NCBI RefSeq assembly: GCF_002563855.1
Contig: NZ_PDJQ01000001.1
Coordinates: 248,001-312,000, forward strand
DNA: 64,000 bases
Direction: 5' to 3'
From: Tepidiforma thermophila
GTDB lineage: Bacteria > Chloroflexota > Dehalococcoidia > Tepidiformales > Tepidiformaceae
Shown here: positions 36,921 to 45,421 of the stretch, one piece after another
Numbering within the stretch: position 1 is the stretch's first letter
Layout of the letters: every line of letters starts with the position of its first letter
The notes under the pieces: model-generated
Seen by the model: only the letters and a program-made list of their open reading frames with translations
The model's database searches: none
Told to the model about the DNA's origin: nothing
Position numbers and translations under genes: made by a program

Positions 36921-37481
36921 GTGCCGTTTTATGCACGTTCGACCGGACCGAACGGCCAATGGCAGCCGCTTCGCGACCACCTGCTCGCCGTTGGCGAGCT
37001 GGCGGCGAGGTTTGCGGCCGAAGCCGGGCTCGATCCTGAGCCTGCTCGCTGGGCCGGACTTCTGCACGACCTGGGGAAATACTCCGAGGAGTTCCAGGAG
37101 CACCGGCTGCGACGCCGCGACTGGGTGGTCGAACACGCTGCGCACGGGGCGGCGTGGGCGGTGGAGCACAACAGTGTTGAAGCAGCATTTGCGGTCGCGG
37201 GGCACCATTCCGGGCTTCCGAATAAAGCTACGCTCGTCGAACTCCGGCATCGGCCGGAGCGGTGTCCGGTCGATGTGGGAACCGTGATGGAGCGGGCACG
37301 ACGGTTCGCGGCACTTGCCGAAAGCGAGGGTGTGTTTACGGGTGCTCCGCCGGCGACGCCAGTGCCGTTGTCGTACTCGACAGGGCTGGTAAAAGGCTCC
37401 TGCCATGGCCGTGTCAGACACCTCACCGTTCCCTTCGCTGCCGGTACAGCACGACTCTGGCGCCAGCTCAGCAATGTCTGA
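36921..37481 (+). pseudogene. HD-domain (Cas3''-like) fragment of a second cas3
   Basis: A frame of 186 codons. Residues 1 to about 130 have the HD nuclease signature of Cas3 proteins with N-terminal HD domains: MPFYARSTGPNGQWQPLRDH, the LLHDLGKYSEEFQ metal site, EHAAHGAAWAVEH and GHHSGLPNK. After about residue 130 (PPATPVPLSYSTG) similarity stops and the frame runs into unrelated sequence facing another broken gene. The GTG at 36921 has a perfect AGGAGG six bases upstream, so the start is intact. The helicase part of the protein is missing. It differs from the complete Cas3 at 23925, whose HD domain is C-terminal, so it comes from another CRISPR type, perhaps I-C. A complete standalone Cas3'' is less likely because the C-terminus looks random. 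Confidence 0.65.
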
Positions 37482-39647
37482 TGCCCCATATGTGCGGTGG
37501 ATACCTCTTCAATAGCAATTGAGGTATCGACCGTGGCGACCGTGGCTGGGCGCCCAACTGCGATTCCAGATGCAGAGAGGAGCTGCAGCTCGAAGTCATA
37601 GCTCGAAGCGGTGCCGTTGCGAAGGTGTCCAGAAACTCACCGACAGCGAATCTCGCATGATTTTGCTGTTTCGCCCTTGCTCGCCTGCTTTGGAGGAGCC
37701 TCCCCGGGCGCTGAACGAGCCGCAATTCGACGTCATAAGACGGGGGAACCCTGGCGAGCAGAACTGTGGCCTTCGTCGAAGCCAGGTCGTCAAGGCCGAA
37801 CCGGAGAGGGGTGTTTTCGCCTGGTGACTCCAAGCCGAGACCAGCCCAGCGCCATTGCGCGACGGCCAGGCGAATTGTCGCCGTCGTCTCCCGGCCGGTC
37901 GCGATGTCGCGGACGGTAAACGGGATTTTCCCGTTCCGGTTGCGGTCGTACAGCCGCCACCCGCCCGGAGGCGGTTCGACGAAATCACCTTCTTCGAGGA
38001 CGCTGATGCCGTCTCTGGTAGTGATGTCGACCGTTGAAACTGCCAGGTTTGGCCCTGCGACACCAGGATGCTCGTCGACCTGGAAGTCCATGTCAGGGAG
38101 CAGGTCAAGGATAAATTCCGCGCTGCGGCCGAGCGGCCCATTGACGCGGAGGTGCCACCTGCCAACGTCCCGGCCGGGGATCAGGTCCTCGAGGTGGAGT
38201 CGCACCCGACCGCCCACCAGTGACTCGGGCGAGAGTTCGGCAGCCGACAGCCTTCCCTGTTCCATGCCATCGCCGGAACGGACTGAGACTGTCCAGTCAG
38301 ACAGGTACTCGCCGACGTCACGACTCCCGGGAGGGCCGGGGAGGACGAGTGTGGGGAGTTTCGTCTCAAACGCCAGCGCGGCGTCGCCGTAGGGCTCCAG
38401 GCAGGCCGGCAGATCCGGGCAGTCCAGGGTCGGCTCTGCATCCGCGTCGACGAAGAGATCGTATGTTTTGCCCTGGATGGTCAATGCGATGTACGGCACA
38501 TCGTCGGGAAACTCGTAGGACCTCGCGACGATGGACCGCCATCGTGAGGCCGGCTCGCCAAGGTCCTCGACCGGGGCGATTTCTCCGTCAGGGCCCTTCA
38601 CGCGCATCCCATCGGGGGCGACGAGGAAGAAGTTCCGGGTGGAAAGGGTCCGGGTCCCGCTGATGGCTTTCAACGATTTCCCATGGAAGAGCAGGAACGG
38701 GCGCTCCGGCGATAGTCCCTCAAAGCTGCGAGACGTCAGCAACCCTTTTCAGTAAAGGCGAATAGCCGGATCGACGAGAAGGGCTCTTCGATCAGGAGCT
38801 CTTCGTACGGCGCTGACCTCCTCCAGCTTTCCTTCCAGGGCACATCGAACTGCGACCCCCCGGAGAGCTGTACCCTCCAGCGGACTAGCGGGCTGTCGAT
38901 ATAGGGGACTCGAAGCAGCATGCGAACGAATTCCGGGTCGAACACGAGGGAAGGGGCCGTCCATCTCTGACGAACCCTCCTCGGCTACTGTTCGCGTCCC
39001 ACAATCCATGCTATTACGTGGTCGACGAACCAGGAGGGGAGACCGGTATCTTCGATTCCATAAACAAGATCCATGGTGCGATGGACAACGTTTTCGGCCA
39101 CGCGCCCGCCATAGACGACGAACCTGTACACCGGAATTGGGATCCCGGCGTGATTTTCGATAAGCCGCTCGCGAATCTCCCAAAAGTCATATCCGTAACG
39201 TTGCGGGTCGATAATGCTGGGCCAGATGACGTGCTCCATGAAGGATGGAACCAGCGCCCGCGGAACCATGGCATGGGCGAAAATTGGCGTGACGTAAGGT
39301 AATGCACCTTCCTCAACGAGCTGTCGGAACGTTGGCAGATTATTCCGCTCAAGATAATCTGCGAACCACTGACCAAGTTCCGGCTGATTTATCTGGTAGG
39401 TTGGTGTATCTAAAAGCGCTCGAACTTTGGGCCAGTATTCATTTCCATCATATCGAAATTTGGCGACATTAACGAGTAACGCTGCCAGGCAGTGCGGGTA
39501 TTGCCTCTGCACGATATGAGTTGGCAGGCGACGTAGCTGATTGGCGATGTCAGTGAGCTCAGCTTCCTCGAGCGGAACTTCACCGATGAGGGTGTGCCGT
39601 GGAATTTCCTGGCTCAGACGCCGTTCGTATTCGGACAGGGTGGCCAC
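37468..39647 (-). pseudogene. Large unrecognised gene broken by an in-frame stop and a frameshift
   Basis: The first part (39647 to 38985, GTG start, MATLSEYERRLSQEIPRHTL to HVIAWIVGREQ) ends at TAG. The same frame continues without another stop from PRRVRQRWTAPSLVFDPEFV to IRLFAFTEKGC and ends at about 38736. From the AAAAGGG run there, the -1 frame carries on as LLTSRSFEGLSPERPFLLFH and stays coding-like to about 37600, after which the C-terminus (to 37468) looks random where it meets the cas3 fragment. Restored, the product would be about 680 residues. FVVYGGRVAENVVHRTMDLV is a notable block. A TATAAT at 39699-39704 is a possible promoter. It could instead be two genes, the second starting with the GTG at 38945 and carrying one frameshift. 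I do not recognise the family. A less GC-rich patch lies at 39360-39480. Confidence 0.6.
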
Positions 39648-39698
39648 GCTACCGGCTCCAGAGTCGACCGCACCGGGGACAGGCCCCGATTGGCACGG

Positions 39699-39704
39699 CA
39701 TTAT
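39699..39704 (-). promoter_or_regulatory. -10 element for the broken gene
   Basis: TATAAT on the minus strand, about 50 bases before the GTG at 39647. An inverted repeat (39732-39747) lies just upstream, where a regulator could block or recruit polymerase. Confidence 0.45.
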
Positions 39705-39731
39705 AGCGTGTTGGCTACCGGCTTGCGATAG

Positions 39732-39759
39732 CGACAGCAATCTGTCGCCAATTGGCGAC
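39732..39759. promoter_or_regulatory. Inverted repeats CGACA-N6-TGTCG and GTCGCCAATTGGCGAC
   Basis: Two overlapping palindromes: CGACA at 39732 facing TGTCG ending at 39747, and the 16-bp perfect palindrome GTCGCCAATTGGCGAC at 39744-39759. They lie upstream of the TATAAT of the broken gene, a normal position for an operator. Confidence 0.45.
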
Positions 39760-40031
39760 GGAACGGGCGGGGAAGGTGGTTGCACAGGCGGTTCAGGCTG
39801 CGGCGCCATGGCCCCGGGCCCGAAGCGCACGCTGCCAGCCGGTCGCGGCGCCGGAAGTTTTCGGTCCGTGCGGCGACTTGCCCGAAGCGACAGCTGCGAT
39901 GCTGTGGCCCGCCCCACAGGCCGGCCGGGCGATTGGGCGACGGGGGAGGGACGCTGCGGGGCTGCACGAGGGCGTCCCCGGCCAGGCTGGCTTCCTGCGC
40001 CGGCCAGCGCTTCGGGCTGGCCGCGGGAAGG
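39760..40031. other. Gap between defence region and tRNA-Thr
   Basis: No convincing gene. Long open frames in several frames have no recognisable features and look composition-driven. This marks the right edge of the defence region. Confidence 0.5.
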
Positions 40032-40060
40032 TTCACCGAAGCGGGGCGAAGCGGTAGGAT
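40032..40060 (+). promoter_or_regulatory. Promoter for tRNA-Thr
   Basis: TTCACC at 40032-40037, a 17-base spacer, and TAGGAT at 40055-40060, ending 12 bases before the tRNA 5' end. Confidence 0.5.
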
Positions 40061-40072
40061 TAGCGAAGGCGA

Positions 40073-40148
40073 GCCTCGATAGCTCAGCTGGTAGAGCGAG
40101 CGATTCGTAATCGCTAGGTCCAGGGTTCGAATCCCTGTCGAGGCTCCA
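40073..40148 (+). tRNA. tRNA-Thr (anticodon CGT)
   Basis: A 76-base cloverleaf with encoded CCA. The acceptor stem is GCCTCGA paired with TCGAGGC, the D arm is AGCTCAGCTGGTAGAGC, the anticodon stem is AGCGA/TCGCT around loop TTCGTAA (anticodon CGT, reading ACG), and the T arm is CAGGGTTCGAATCCCTG. The discriminator base is T followed by CCA. The defence region lies on its 5' side. I find no copy of the tRNA 3' end elsewhere in the window that would mark an attachment site. Confidence 0.97.
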
Positions 40149-40433
40149 GTTCCCCTGTGTGCTGCGCGCGCGGGCGCCAATGGCAGGGTGCGAATTTTGA
40201 CCCGATTTCGGCCTCGCGTTGAGTGTTCGCGGCGAGCACCGGCCCGACGTTCTCGAACGCCTCCCACGACGTGAACCCCGGCTCTTGACCTCGCGTACCG
40301 CGGCCACTCCGCGAATTCGAACGCCCGCGCAGCGCCGCAATTCTTCACCCCGGAACCGGGCCGCGCCTTTGCGCGCCTCACGGGCAACGGAAGCAGCGCG
40401 GCAGCGATGGGCGGCCGGCAATTCGGGATTCGC
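40149..40433. other. Gap between tRNA-Thr and the riboswitch promoter
   Basis: About 285 bases with no convincing gene; open frames here have no family features. No clear terminator follows the tRNA. Confidence 0.5.
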
Positions 40434-40463
40434 TTGACCCGCGCGGGCTGCGCCCGCTACGCT
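40434..40463 (+). promoter_or_regulatory. Promoter of the riboswitch-terC transcript
   Basis: TTGACC at 40434-40439 and TACGCT at 40458-40463 with an 18-base spacer. The transcript would start near 40470, right at the first base pair of the riboswitch. Confidence 0.5.
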
Positions 40464-40468
40464 CGATG

Positions 40469-40577
40469 GTGCAAGGGGGAGTAACCGGCACCCTACCCCG
40501 GGTGCATCTGCGGGCCGTCACCACGCGCTTCGGCGCCGGCCGCGGAGGCGAGGTTCCGCCGGGTGAGACCCTGGCAC
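40469..40577 (+). ncRNA. yybP-ykoY family Mn2+ riboswitch
   Basis: The aptamer carries the family landmarks: GGGGGAGTAACCGG near the 5' end, a long hairpin, the GCATCTGCGGGCCGTCACC internal-loop region, and GGGTGAGACC at the 3' side. The closing helix P1 pairs GTGC..GGG (40469-40477) with CCC..GCAC (40569-40577). The 3' strand of P1 is also the 5' arm of the terminator that follows, so Mn2+ binding should stabilise P1 and prevent termination, turning on the gene. The next gene is terC, a usual member of this regulon. Confidence 0.85.
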
Positions 40578-40608
40578 ATCCTGAACGAGGGATGCGGCCA
40601 GGGTTTTT
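40569..40608 (+). terminator. Intrinsic terminator acting as riboswitch expression platform
   Basis: CCCTGGC, then ATCC, loop CTGAACGAG, GGAT, then GCCAGGG followed by TTTTTT. Its first arm overlaps P1 of the aptamer, so the two structures exclude each other. Confidence 0.85.
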
Positions 40609-40629
40609 TGCTGGCCGCGAAAGGGTTCC

Positions 40630-41574
40630 GTGTCCGACCTGCTCCCGTGGCTCATCTTCGGCGGCATCGTTGCGGGGATGCTCGCGCTCGACCTCGGCGT
40701 CTTTCATCGCGAGGCGCATGCGGTCTCCCGGCGCGAGGCGCTCGCCTGGAGCGTCGCATGGATTGCGCTGGCGCTCGCGTTCAACGCCGGCGTGTTCTTC
40801 CTCCGCGGCAGCGATGCGGGGGTGGAGTGGCTAACGGGCTACCTGGTCGAAAAGTCGCTCAGCGTCGACAACGTCTTCGTCTTCCTGCTGATCTTCGGGG
40901 CGTTCGCGGTGCCGCCGGCGTACCAGCATCGTGTGCTCTTCTGGGGGATTCTCGGGGCAGTGGTAATGCGGGGGGTGTTGATTGCAGCGGCCGGGTTCCT
41001 CATCCACACGCTCCACTTCGTGATTTACGTGTTCGGCGCGTTCCTCATCTTCACGGGGCTCAAGTTCCTGAAGGACCAGGAGCACGCACCGGACCTCGAA
41101 ACGAACCGGTTTGTGCGACTGACGCGCCGGCTCTTTCCCGTGACGGCCCGGTACGAGGGGCAGCGGTTCTTCCTCCGGCGGGAGGGTGTGCTCTACGCGA
41201 CGCCGCTCTTCCTGGTGCTGGTGCTGGTGGAGAGCACGGACCTGGTGTTCGCGGTGGACAGCATCCCGGCGGTGTACGCCGTGACGGGCGACCCGTTCAT
41301 CGTGTTTACGTCGAACATCTTCGCGATCCTTGGGCTGCGGGCGCTCTACTTCGTGCTGGCCGGCTACCTCGGCGGCCTGCGGTTCCTGAAGCCGGCGCTG
41401 GCGGCCATCCTCGTGTTTGTCGGGACGAAGATGCTGCTGGTCGATGTGTACAAGGTGCCGTCGCTGGCAAGCCTGGCGGTGATCGCCGGGCTGCTTGCGG
41501 CGGCGCTGCTCGCCTCGTGGCGGTGGCCGAAACCGGCGCCCGCCGAAGTCCACCAACCGGCGGCGAACCGTTGA
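40630..41574 (+). CDS. terC: TerC/Alx family integral membrane protein, probable Mn2+ exporter
   Basis: A 314-residue membrane protein with about eight to nine helices. It has the family signature EKSLSVDNVFVFLLIFGAF (about residue 75) with the conserved Asp-Asn, and the second acidic block LVLVESTDLVFAVDSIPAVY (about 198), where Glu and Asp residues in membrane helices should bind metal. TerC/Alx/MeeF proteins export Mn2+, and a Mn2+-responsive riboswitch directly upstream supports that role here. The GTG at 40630 follows a GAAAGGG Shine-Dalgarno sequence. Confidence 0.9.
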   Translation: MSDLLPWLIFGGIVAGMLALDLGVFHREAHAVSRREALAWSVAWIALALAFNAGVFFLRGSDAGVEWLTGYLVEKSLSVDNVFVFLLIFGAFAVPPAYQHRVLFWGILGAVVMRGVLIAAAGFLIHTLHFVIYVFGAFLIFTGLKFLKDQEHAPDLETNRFVRLTRRLFPVTARYEGQRFFLRREGVLYATPLFLVLVLVESTDLVFAVDSIPAVYAVTGDPFIVFTSNIFAILGLRALYFVLAGYLGGLRFLKPALAAILVFVGTKMLLVDVYKVPSLASLAVIAGLLAAALLASWRWPKPAPAEVHQPAANR

Positions 41575-41689
41575 CCCGCCGCTTCCGCCTGTTCGGCTAC
41601 GATCGTGAGGTGTCAGCGACGGCACCGAACGCGGGCATATCACCGCCCGGGCAGCGACCCGGGGACAGGAAGGACAAGGGAGGAACCCC

Positions 41690-42397
41690 ATGTTGAAGCG
41701 GCTAGCCGCGATCTTCCAGGCCAAGGCGAATAAGGCCCTGGACCGGCTCGAGGACCCGCGCGAGATGCTGGACCTGAGCTACGAGAAGCAGGTCGAGATG
41801 CTTCGCGACGTGAAGCGGGGCATCGTCGAGGTGACCGCCGCGCGGCGCCGGCTGGAGCTGCAGGCGGAGGAGCTCCGGGCGAAGCTGCCGACCTTCGATG
41901 CGCAGGCCATGCAGGCGCTGAAGAACGGACGCGAAGACCTGGCGCGCATTGCGCTGGAGCGGAAGGCTTCGACACAGGCGCAGATTGAGAGCTTTGAGGC
42001 GCAGGTGGCGAACCTGCGGGCGGAACAGGAGCAGCTGGTCCAGGCGGAGCAGCGGCTCCAGGCGAAGGTTGAGGCGTTCCGCACCCGGAAAGAAGTCCTG
42101 AAGGCGCAGTACACGGCAGCGAAGGCGACGGTGCGGATCGGCGAGGCCGTGACGGGCCTCTCGGAGGAGATGACGGACGTGGGCTATGCCATCCAGCGGG
42201 CGGAGGACCGGACCGCGCAGCTGAAGAGCCGCGGCCAGGCGATCCAGGAGCTGCTGGAGAGCGGGGTGCTGGAGGATTCGCTCGGCGGGACGACGGGGAT
42301 CGACCGGGAGCTGGAGGCGCTGGGCCGGCAGGCGAGCATCGATGCGGAGCTGGAGCGGCTGCGGGCCGCGATGGCCGCGGGGAAGGCGAACCGATGA
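41690..42397 (+). CDS. pspA: PspA/IM30 family membrane-stress protein
   Basis: A 235-residue, almost wholly helical protein: MLKRLAAIFQAKANKALDRL with the amphipathic first helix, EDPREMLDLSYEKQVEMLRD, and a long Glu/Gln/Ala-rich coiled coil to about residue 180. PspA proteins are ESCRT-III-like and form rods and coats on stressed membranes. The ATG at 41690 has a GGGAGGAA Shine-Dalgarno sequence. It overlaps the next gene by four bases (ATGA), and three genes form one operon. Confidence 0.93.
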   Translation: MLKRLAAIFQAKANKALDRLEDPREMLDLSYEKQVEMLRDVKRGIVEVTAARRRLELQAEELRAKLPTFDAQAMQALKNGREDLARIALERKASTQAQIESFEAQVANLRAEQEQLVQAEQRLQAKVEAFRTRKEVLKAQYTAAKATVRIGEAVTGLSEEMTDVGYAIQRAEDRTAQLKSRGQAIQELLESGVLEDSLGGTTGIDRELEALGRQASIDAELERLRAAMAAGKANR

Positions 42398-42702
42398 TTG
42401 TGCGGCTGATGGGACGCGGCCAGTGGCGGCTCGATGATGCGCTCATCGACGAGCTGAACCGGATTGATGCGGCGCTGGATGATGACATCAACCGCGGGGA
42501 TGCGACCGAGTTCCGGGAGCACCTTGCGGCGATGCACCGGCTGATCGAGGAGCGCGGCGAGCCGCTGCCGGCGGACGAGATCGTCCCCTCGGACGCATTC
42601 GTGCCGCCGGTCGATTGTTCGCTCGAGGAGCTGCGGAAGCTGATGGACCCGGACGGGCTGATCCCGGGCGGCCCGGCAAGGGAGGCTGTCGATGGTCGAT
42701 GA
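42394..42702 (+). CDS. pspAA: PspA-associated protein PspAA
   Basis: A 102-residue protein beginning MIVRLMGRGQWRLDDALIDE, with the PLPADEIVPSDAFVPPVDCS block and a final DPDGLIPGG motif. These match PspAA, a small partner encoded directly after pspA in actinobacteria and some other high-GC phyla. It overlaps pspA by four bases and the zinc-ribbon gene by eleven, so translation of the three is coupled. Confidence 0.88.
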   Translation: MIVRLMGRGQWRLDDALIDELNRIDAALDDDINRGDATEFREHLAAMHRLIEERGEPLPADEIVPSDAFVPPVDCSLEELRKLMDPDGLIPGGPAREAVDGR

Positions 42703-42988
42703 GCTGTTTGAGGTGCTGGAGGAGCTGTTCGAGCGCCGAAGCAAGAAGAAAAAGAAGGAAAGGGAGAAGGAGGGGAAGGGCGGCGGAGGGCGGGACGGCG
42801 TCGCGGCGGCGCCGCCCGTCTTCTGCGTCGACTGCGGGGCGCGGAACGAGGGCGGTGCGCGCTTCTGCATGGAGTGCGGGAGCCTGCTGCCGAGCCCGGG
42901 GGAGGAGCTCCGCTGCCTGAGCTGCAATGCGCAGCTGCCGCTGAAGGCGAAGTTCTGCCCGCGGTGCGGGGCAAAGGCGGCGGTCTAG
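42692..42988 (+). CDS. Double zinc-ribbon protein of the psp operon
   Basis: A 98-residue protein. A short acidic helix (MVDELFEVLEELFERR) and a Lys/Glu-rich linker (KKKKKEREKEGKG) are followed by two zinc ribbons: FCVDCGARNEGGARFCMECG and RCLSCNAQLPLKAKFCPRCG. All eight cysteines are present. It probably binds zinc and mediates protein contacts in the PspA stress response; the partner is not known. Confidence 0.85.
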   Translation: MVDELFEVLEELFERRSKKKKKEREKEGKGGGGRDGVAAAPPVFCVDCGARNEGGARFCMECGSLLPSPGEELRCLSCNAQLPLKAKFCPRCGAKAAV

Positions 42989-42995
42989 GCCGGCG

Positions 42996-43145
42996 TCAGG
43001 GGGCGTCGATGGCGAATTCGATGTCGGAGCGTTCGCGGTGGTCTCCGCGGGCGCGTGAGCCGAAGAGGATGACGCGCCGGACGGCTGGGTGCCGGGCGAG
43101 GCGTTCGGCGAGCCAGTCGGCGACGGCGCGGGTGCGGGGGTCCAT
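42996..43145 (-). pseudogene. Truncated MNT-type nucleotidyltransferase, 49 residues
   Basis: A small frame on the minus strand with MDPRTRAVADWLAERLARHP then VRRVILFGSRARGD and RSDIEFAIDAP. The GSRARG and SDIE elements are the nucleotide-binding and first metal-ligand motifs of minimal nucleotidyltransferases (MntA/HepN-MNT antitoxin type). The frame ends right after them, while family members run on for another 40-50 residues with a third carboxylate. No HEPN partner is visible. It is therefore probably a remnant, although the short frame itself has no internal damage. Confidence 0.6.
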
Positions 43146-43183
43146 GTGCGTGAGTGTAGCGGAGGAAGCCGCGGCGGGGCGGT

Positions 43184-43918
43184 TCAGCGGATGGTGAAGG
43201 AGCCGGCGGCGATGGTGACGAATCCGATGGAGACCTGGTTGGTGGCCTTTACGGTGATGCTGTACGTTCCGGTCACCGGGTCACCGAAGGTGAGGAAGTC
43301 TCCCGGCCAGGCGAACTCCCGCGAATGGCCGTCCCAGTAGAGGTAGCCGGAGGCGGTCTGCGAGAAGCCGTTTGGAGGGTCGACTTCGACGCGTATGCGA
43401 AGCGGGTAGTCGAAATCGGCGAAATAGTCGGTCTGCACGGTGATGGTGAAGAGCGTGTTCCAGCGCCACCGGACGCACTCCACCCGGACCTTGAATCCGG
43501 GTGATGCCGGGATGTCGGTCCAGCCGGTGCAGGATTCGATGACGTCTCCGCCGGCGCGCGGGGGGTAGGCCGGGCCGGGCGGGGGCGCCGGCGGCCGCGG
43601 CGTGGGAGTCGGCGTCCGCGTCGGTGTTGCGGTCGGGGTCGGCGTCGGCGGCCGCGGCGTGGGAGTCGGCGTCCGCGTCGGTGTTGCGGTCGGGGTCGGC
43701 GTCGGCGGCCGCGGCGTGGGAGTCGGCGTCCGCGTGGGTGTTGCTGTCGGGGTCGGGGTTGCTGTCGGCCTGGGCGTGCGGGTGGGGGTGGGCGTAGCCG
43801 TCGGGGTAGCGGTCGGGGTGGGCGTGGGGGCCGGGTCGCTGACGAAGCCGCAGCCGGCCGCGCCGAGGGCAGCGGAAGCAGCAGCAAGGAGGGCCGCGAA
43901 GCGGATGCCCGGGCGCAT
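43184..43918 (-). CDS. Putative lipoprotein with Thr-Pro repeat stalk
   Basis: A 244-residue exported protein. The signal peptide [20 protein letters not shown] runs into AAGCGF, an acceptable lipobox with Cys at residue 22. A stalk follows (about 30-125) with three copies of a 19-residue unit ([19 protein letters not shown] type), then a beta-rich globular domain of about 110 residues ([20 protein letters not shown] to SFTIR) with two cysteines (ESCTG and VECVRW). Function unknown; it resembles other stalked surface proteins here in design only. An inverted repeat of the CGACA type lies 29 bases before the start. Confidence 0.75.
   Translation of the reverse strand: MRPGIRFAALLAAASAALGAAGCGFVSDPAPTPTPTATPTATPTPTRTPRPTATPTPTATPTRTPTPTPRPPTPTPTATPTRTPTPTPRPPTPTPTATPTRTPTPTPRPPAPPPGPAYPPRAGGDVIESCTGWTDIPASPGFKVRVECVRWRWNTLFTITVQTDYFADFDYPLRIRVEVDPPNGFSQTASGYLYWDGHSREFAWPGDFLTFGDPVTGTYSITVKATNQVSIGFVTIAAGSFTIR
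43608..43780. repeat. 57-bp tandem repeat, three copies, in lipoprotein gene
   Basis: GGCCGCGGCGTGGGAGTCGG followed by CGTCCGCGTCGGTGTTGCGG and TCGGGGTCGGCGTCGGC, repeated three times with few changes. It encodes the 19-residue stalk unit. Confidence 0.85.
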
Positions 43919-43946
43919 GACGGCGAAAGATGGTAGCAGAGCCCGG

Positions 43947-43961
43947 CGACATCCCCTGTCG
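43947..43961. promoter_or_regulatory. Inverted repeat CGACA-N5-TGTCG upstream of the lipoprotein
   Basis: CGACATCCCCTGTCG, 29 bases before the lipoprotein start codon. One of five such sites. Confidence 0.4.
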
Positions 43962-44087
43962 CGCGCGGGGTGACGGGCGTGTTCAAACGAAGGCGATTCG
44001 CTTTCCGGGCAGGATCGCCTATCATGCACAGCATTGCGGGCCGGGGATGCCGGCCCAGCCCGGGAAACCCAGGAAGAAGGAACGCCC

Positions 44088-45392
44088 TTGGAACTTCAGA
44101 ACGTCGTCATCGTCGATGGGGTCCGCTCCGCGTTTGCGCGCGGCGGGCGGGGAAAGCTGGTGGCCACGCGCCTCGATGAGGCGGGGGCGCAGGTGCTGCG
44201 CGCGCTGCTCGAGCGGAACCCGAAGGTGCAGCCGCGGATGATCGAGGATATCGGCCTCGGGAACGTTGGTGGCGCCGGGGAGCTGGCGGGCATCGGCGCG
44301 GACACGATCGCGCGGCTCGCCGGCCTGCCCTCGGAGATCTCGGCCTTCGACACGAACCGGCAGTGCGGTTCGAGCATGGAGGTGCTGCACCGGATCGCGC
44401 AGTCGATCGCGGTGGGCGCGACGGAGGTCGGCATCGCCATGGGCGCGGAGCGGATGGGGCGGCAGCTCGGCGGCGGGCAGCGCGGCCCGACCACCCGGAT
44501 CACGGAGTTCAACCGGCGCCGGCTGGAGCAGACGCCGGAGCAGCGGAACATGGCTCCGGACCACTTCGAGAACTTCTCGGTGCCCTTCCCGGACGAGATT
44601 CTCGACTATTCGCCGGTGCTTTCGATGGTGCAGACGGCCCAGAACGTGGCCGAGGTGTACAACCTGAGCCGCGAGGAGCTCGACCAGTTCGCGGTCGACA
44701 GCCACCGGAAGGCGGTGGCCGCCTACGAGAAGGGCGTCTATAAGGACGAAATCATCCCGCTTGAGGTGGAGGACCCGGTCTTCGACGCCGAGGGCAACTG
44801 GGTGGAGTCGGAGCGCGGGCCGATGATCATCTTCGACCGCGACGAGTGCATCCGGCCCGGGACGAACATCGAGACGCTGAGCCAGCTGCCGCCGGTGAAG
44901 GGCATTGTGAGCCCGACCGGGCAGGAGCTGCGGATTACGGCCGGGAACAGCTGCCCGACGAACGACGGCATCAGCGCGGTGCTGCTGATGAGCGAGAGGA
45001 AGGCGCTGGAGCTGGGGCTGGAGCCGCTCGCCCGGATCAAGGGGTACGGCATTGCGGGGATCAAGCCGCAGGTGATGGGCCTCGGCCCGGTGCCCTCGAC
45101 GAAGAAGGCGCTCAAGTACGCCGGCATCGAGGCGGACCAGATCGACCGGGTCGAGTTCAACGAGGCGTTCGCGGCGCAGGTCATCCCCTCCTGCCGGGAG
45201 CTGGGCATCCCGCTGGAGAAGGTGAACGTGAACGGCGGGTCGATCGCGATCGGGCACCCGCTCGGTGCGACCGGCGCGCGGCTCGTACTGACGGTTGCGC
45301 ATGAGCTGCGGCGGAGCGGCAAGAAGTACGGCCTGGCGACGCAGTGCATCGGCGCGGGGATGGGCATCAGCACCATCATCGAGGCGCTGTAA
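44088..45392 (+). CDS. Thiolase family acetyl-CoA acyltransferase
   Basis: A 434-residue thiolase, which cleaves or forms beta-ketoacyl-CoA in fatty-acid oxidation or acetoacetyl-CoA synthesis. The nucleophilic Cys is in [14 protein letters not shown] (about residue 90), the NEAFAAQ block and the catalytic His in [14 protein letters not shown] follow, and the acid-base Cys is in [10 protein letters not shown] near the C-terminus. The start is the TTG at 44088, giving [20 protein letters not shown], with a GAAGGA Shine-Dalgarno sequence eight bases upstream; the frame is open further up without a start context. A TATCAT at 44020-44025 is a possible -10. Confidence 0.92.
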   Translation: MELQNVVIVDGVRSAFARGGRGKLVATRLDEAGAQVLRALLERNPKVQPRMIEDIGLGNVGGAGELAGIGADTIARLAGLPSEISAFDTNRQCGSSMEVLHRIAQSIAVGATEVGIAMGAERMGRQLGGGQRGPTTRITEFNRRRLEQTPEQRNMAPDHFENFSVPFPDEILDYSPVLSMVQTAQNVAEVYNLSREELDQFAVDSHRKAVAAYEKGVYKDEIIPLEVEDPVFDAEGNWVESERGPMIIFDRDECIRPGTNIETLSQLPPVKGIVSPTGQELRITAGNSCPTNDGISAVLLMSERKALELGLEPLARIKGYGIAGIKPQVMGLGPVPSTKKALKYAGIEADQIDRVEFNEAFAAQVIPSCRELGIPLEKVNVNGGSIAIGHPLGATGARLVLTVAHELRRSGKKYGLATQCIGAGMGISTIIEAL

Positions 45393-45421
45393 ACCGCCAC
45401 CTGGCTGCACTGGCAGCAATG

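Noticed and set aside
40149-40433. Integrated element at tRNA-Thr
   Set aside because: The defence region is on the 5' side of the tRNA, and no integrase or copy of the tRNA 3' end is present in the window.
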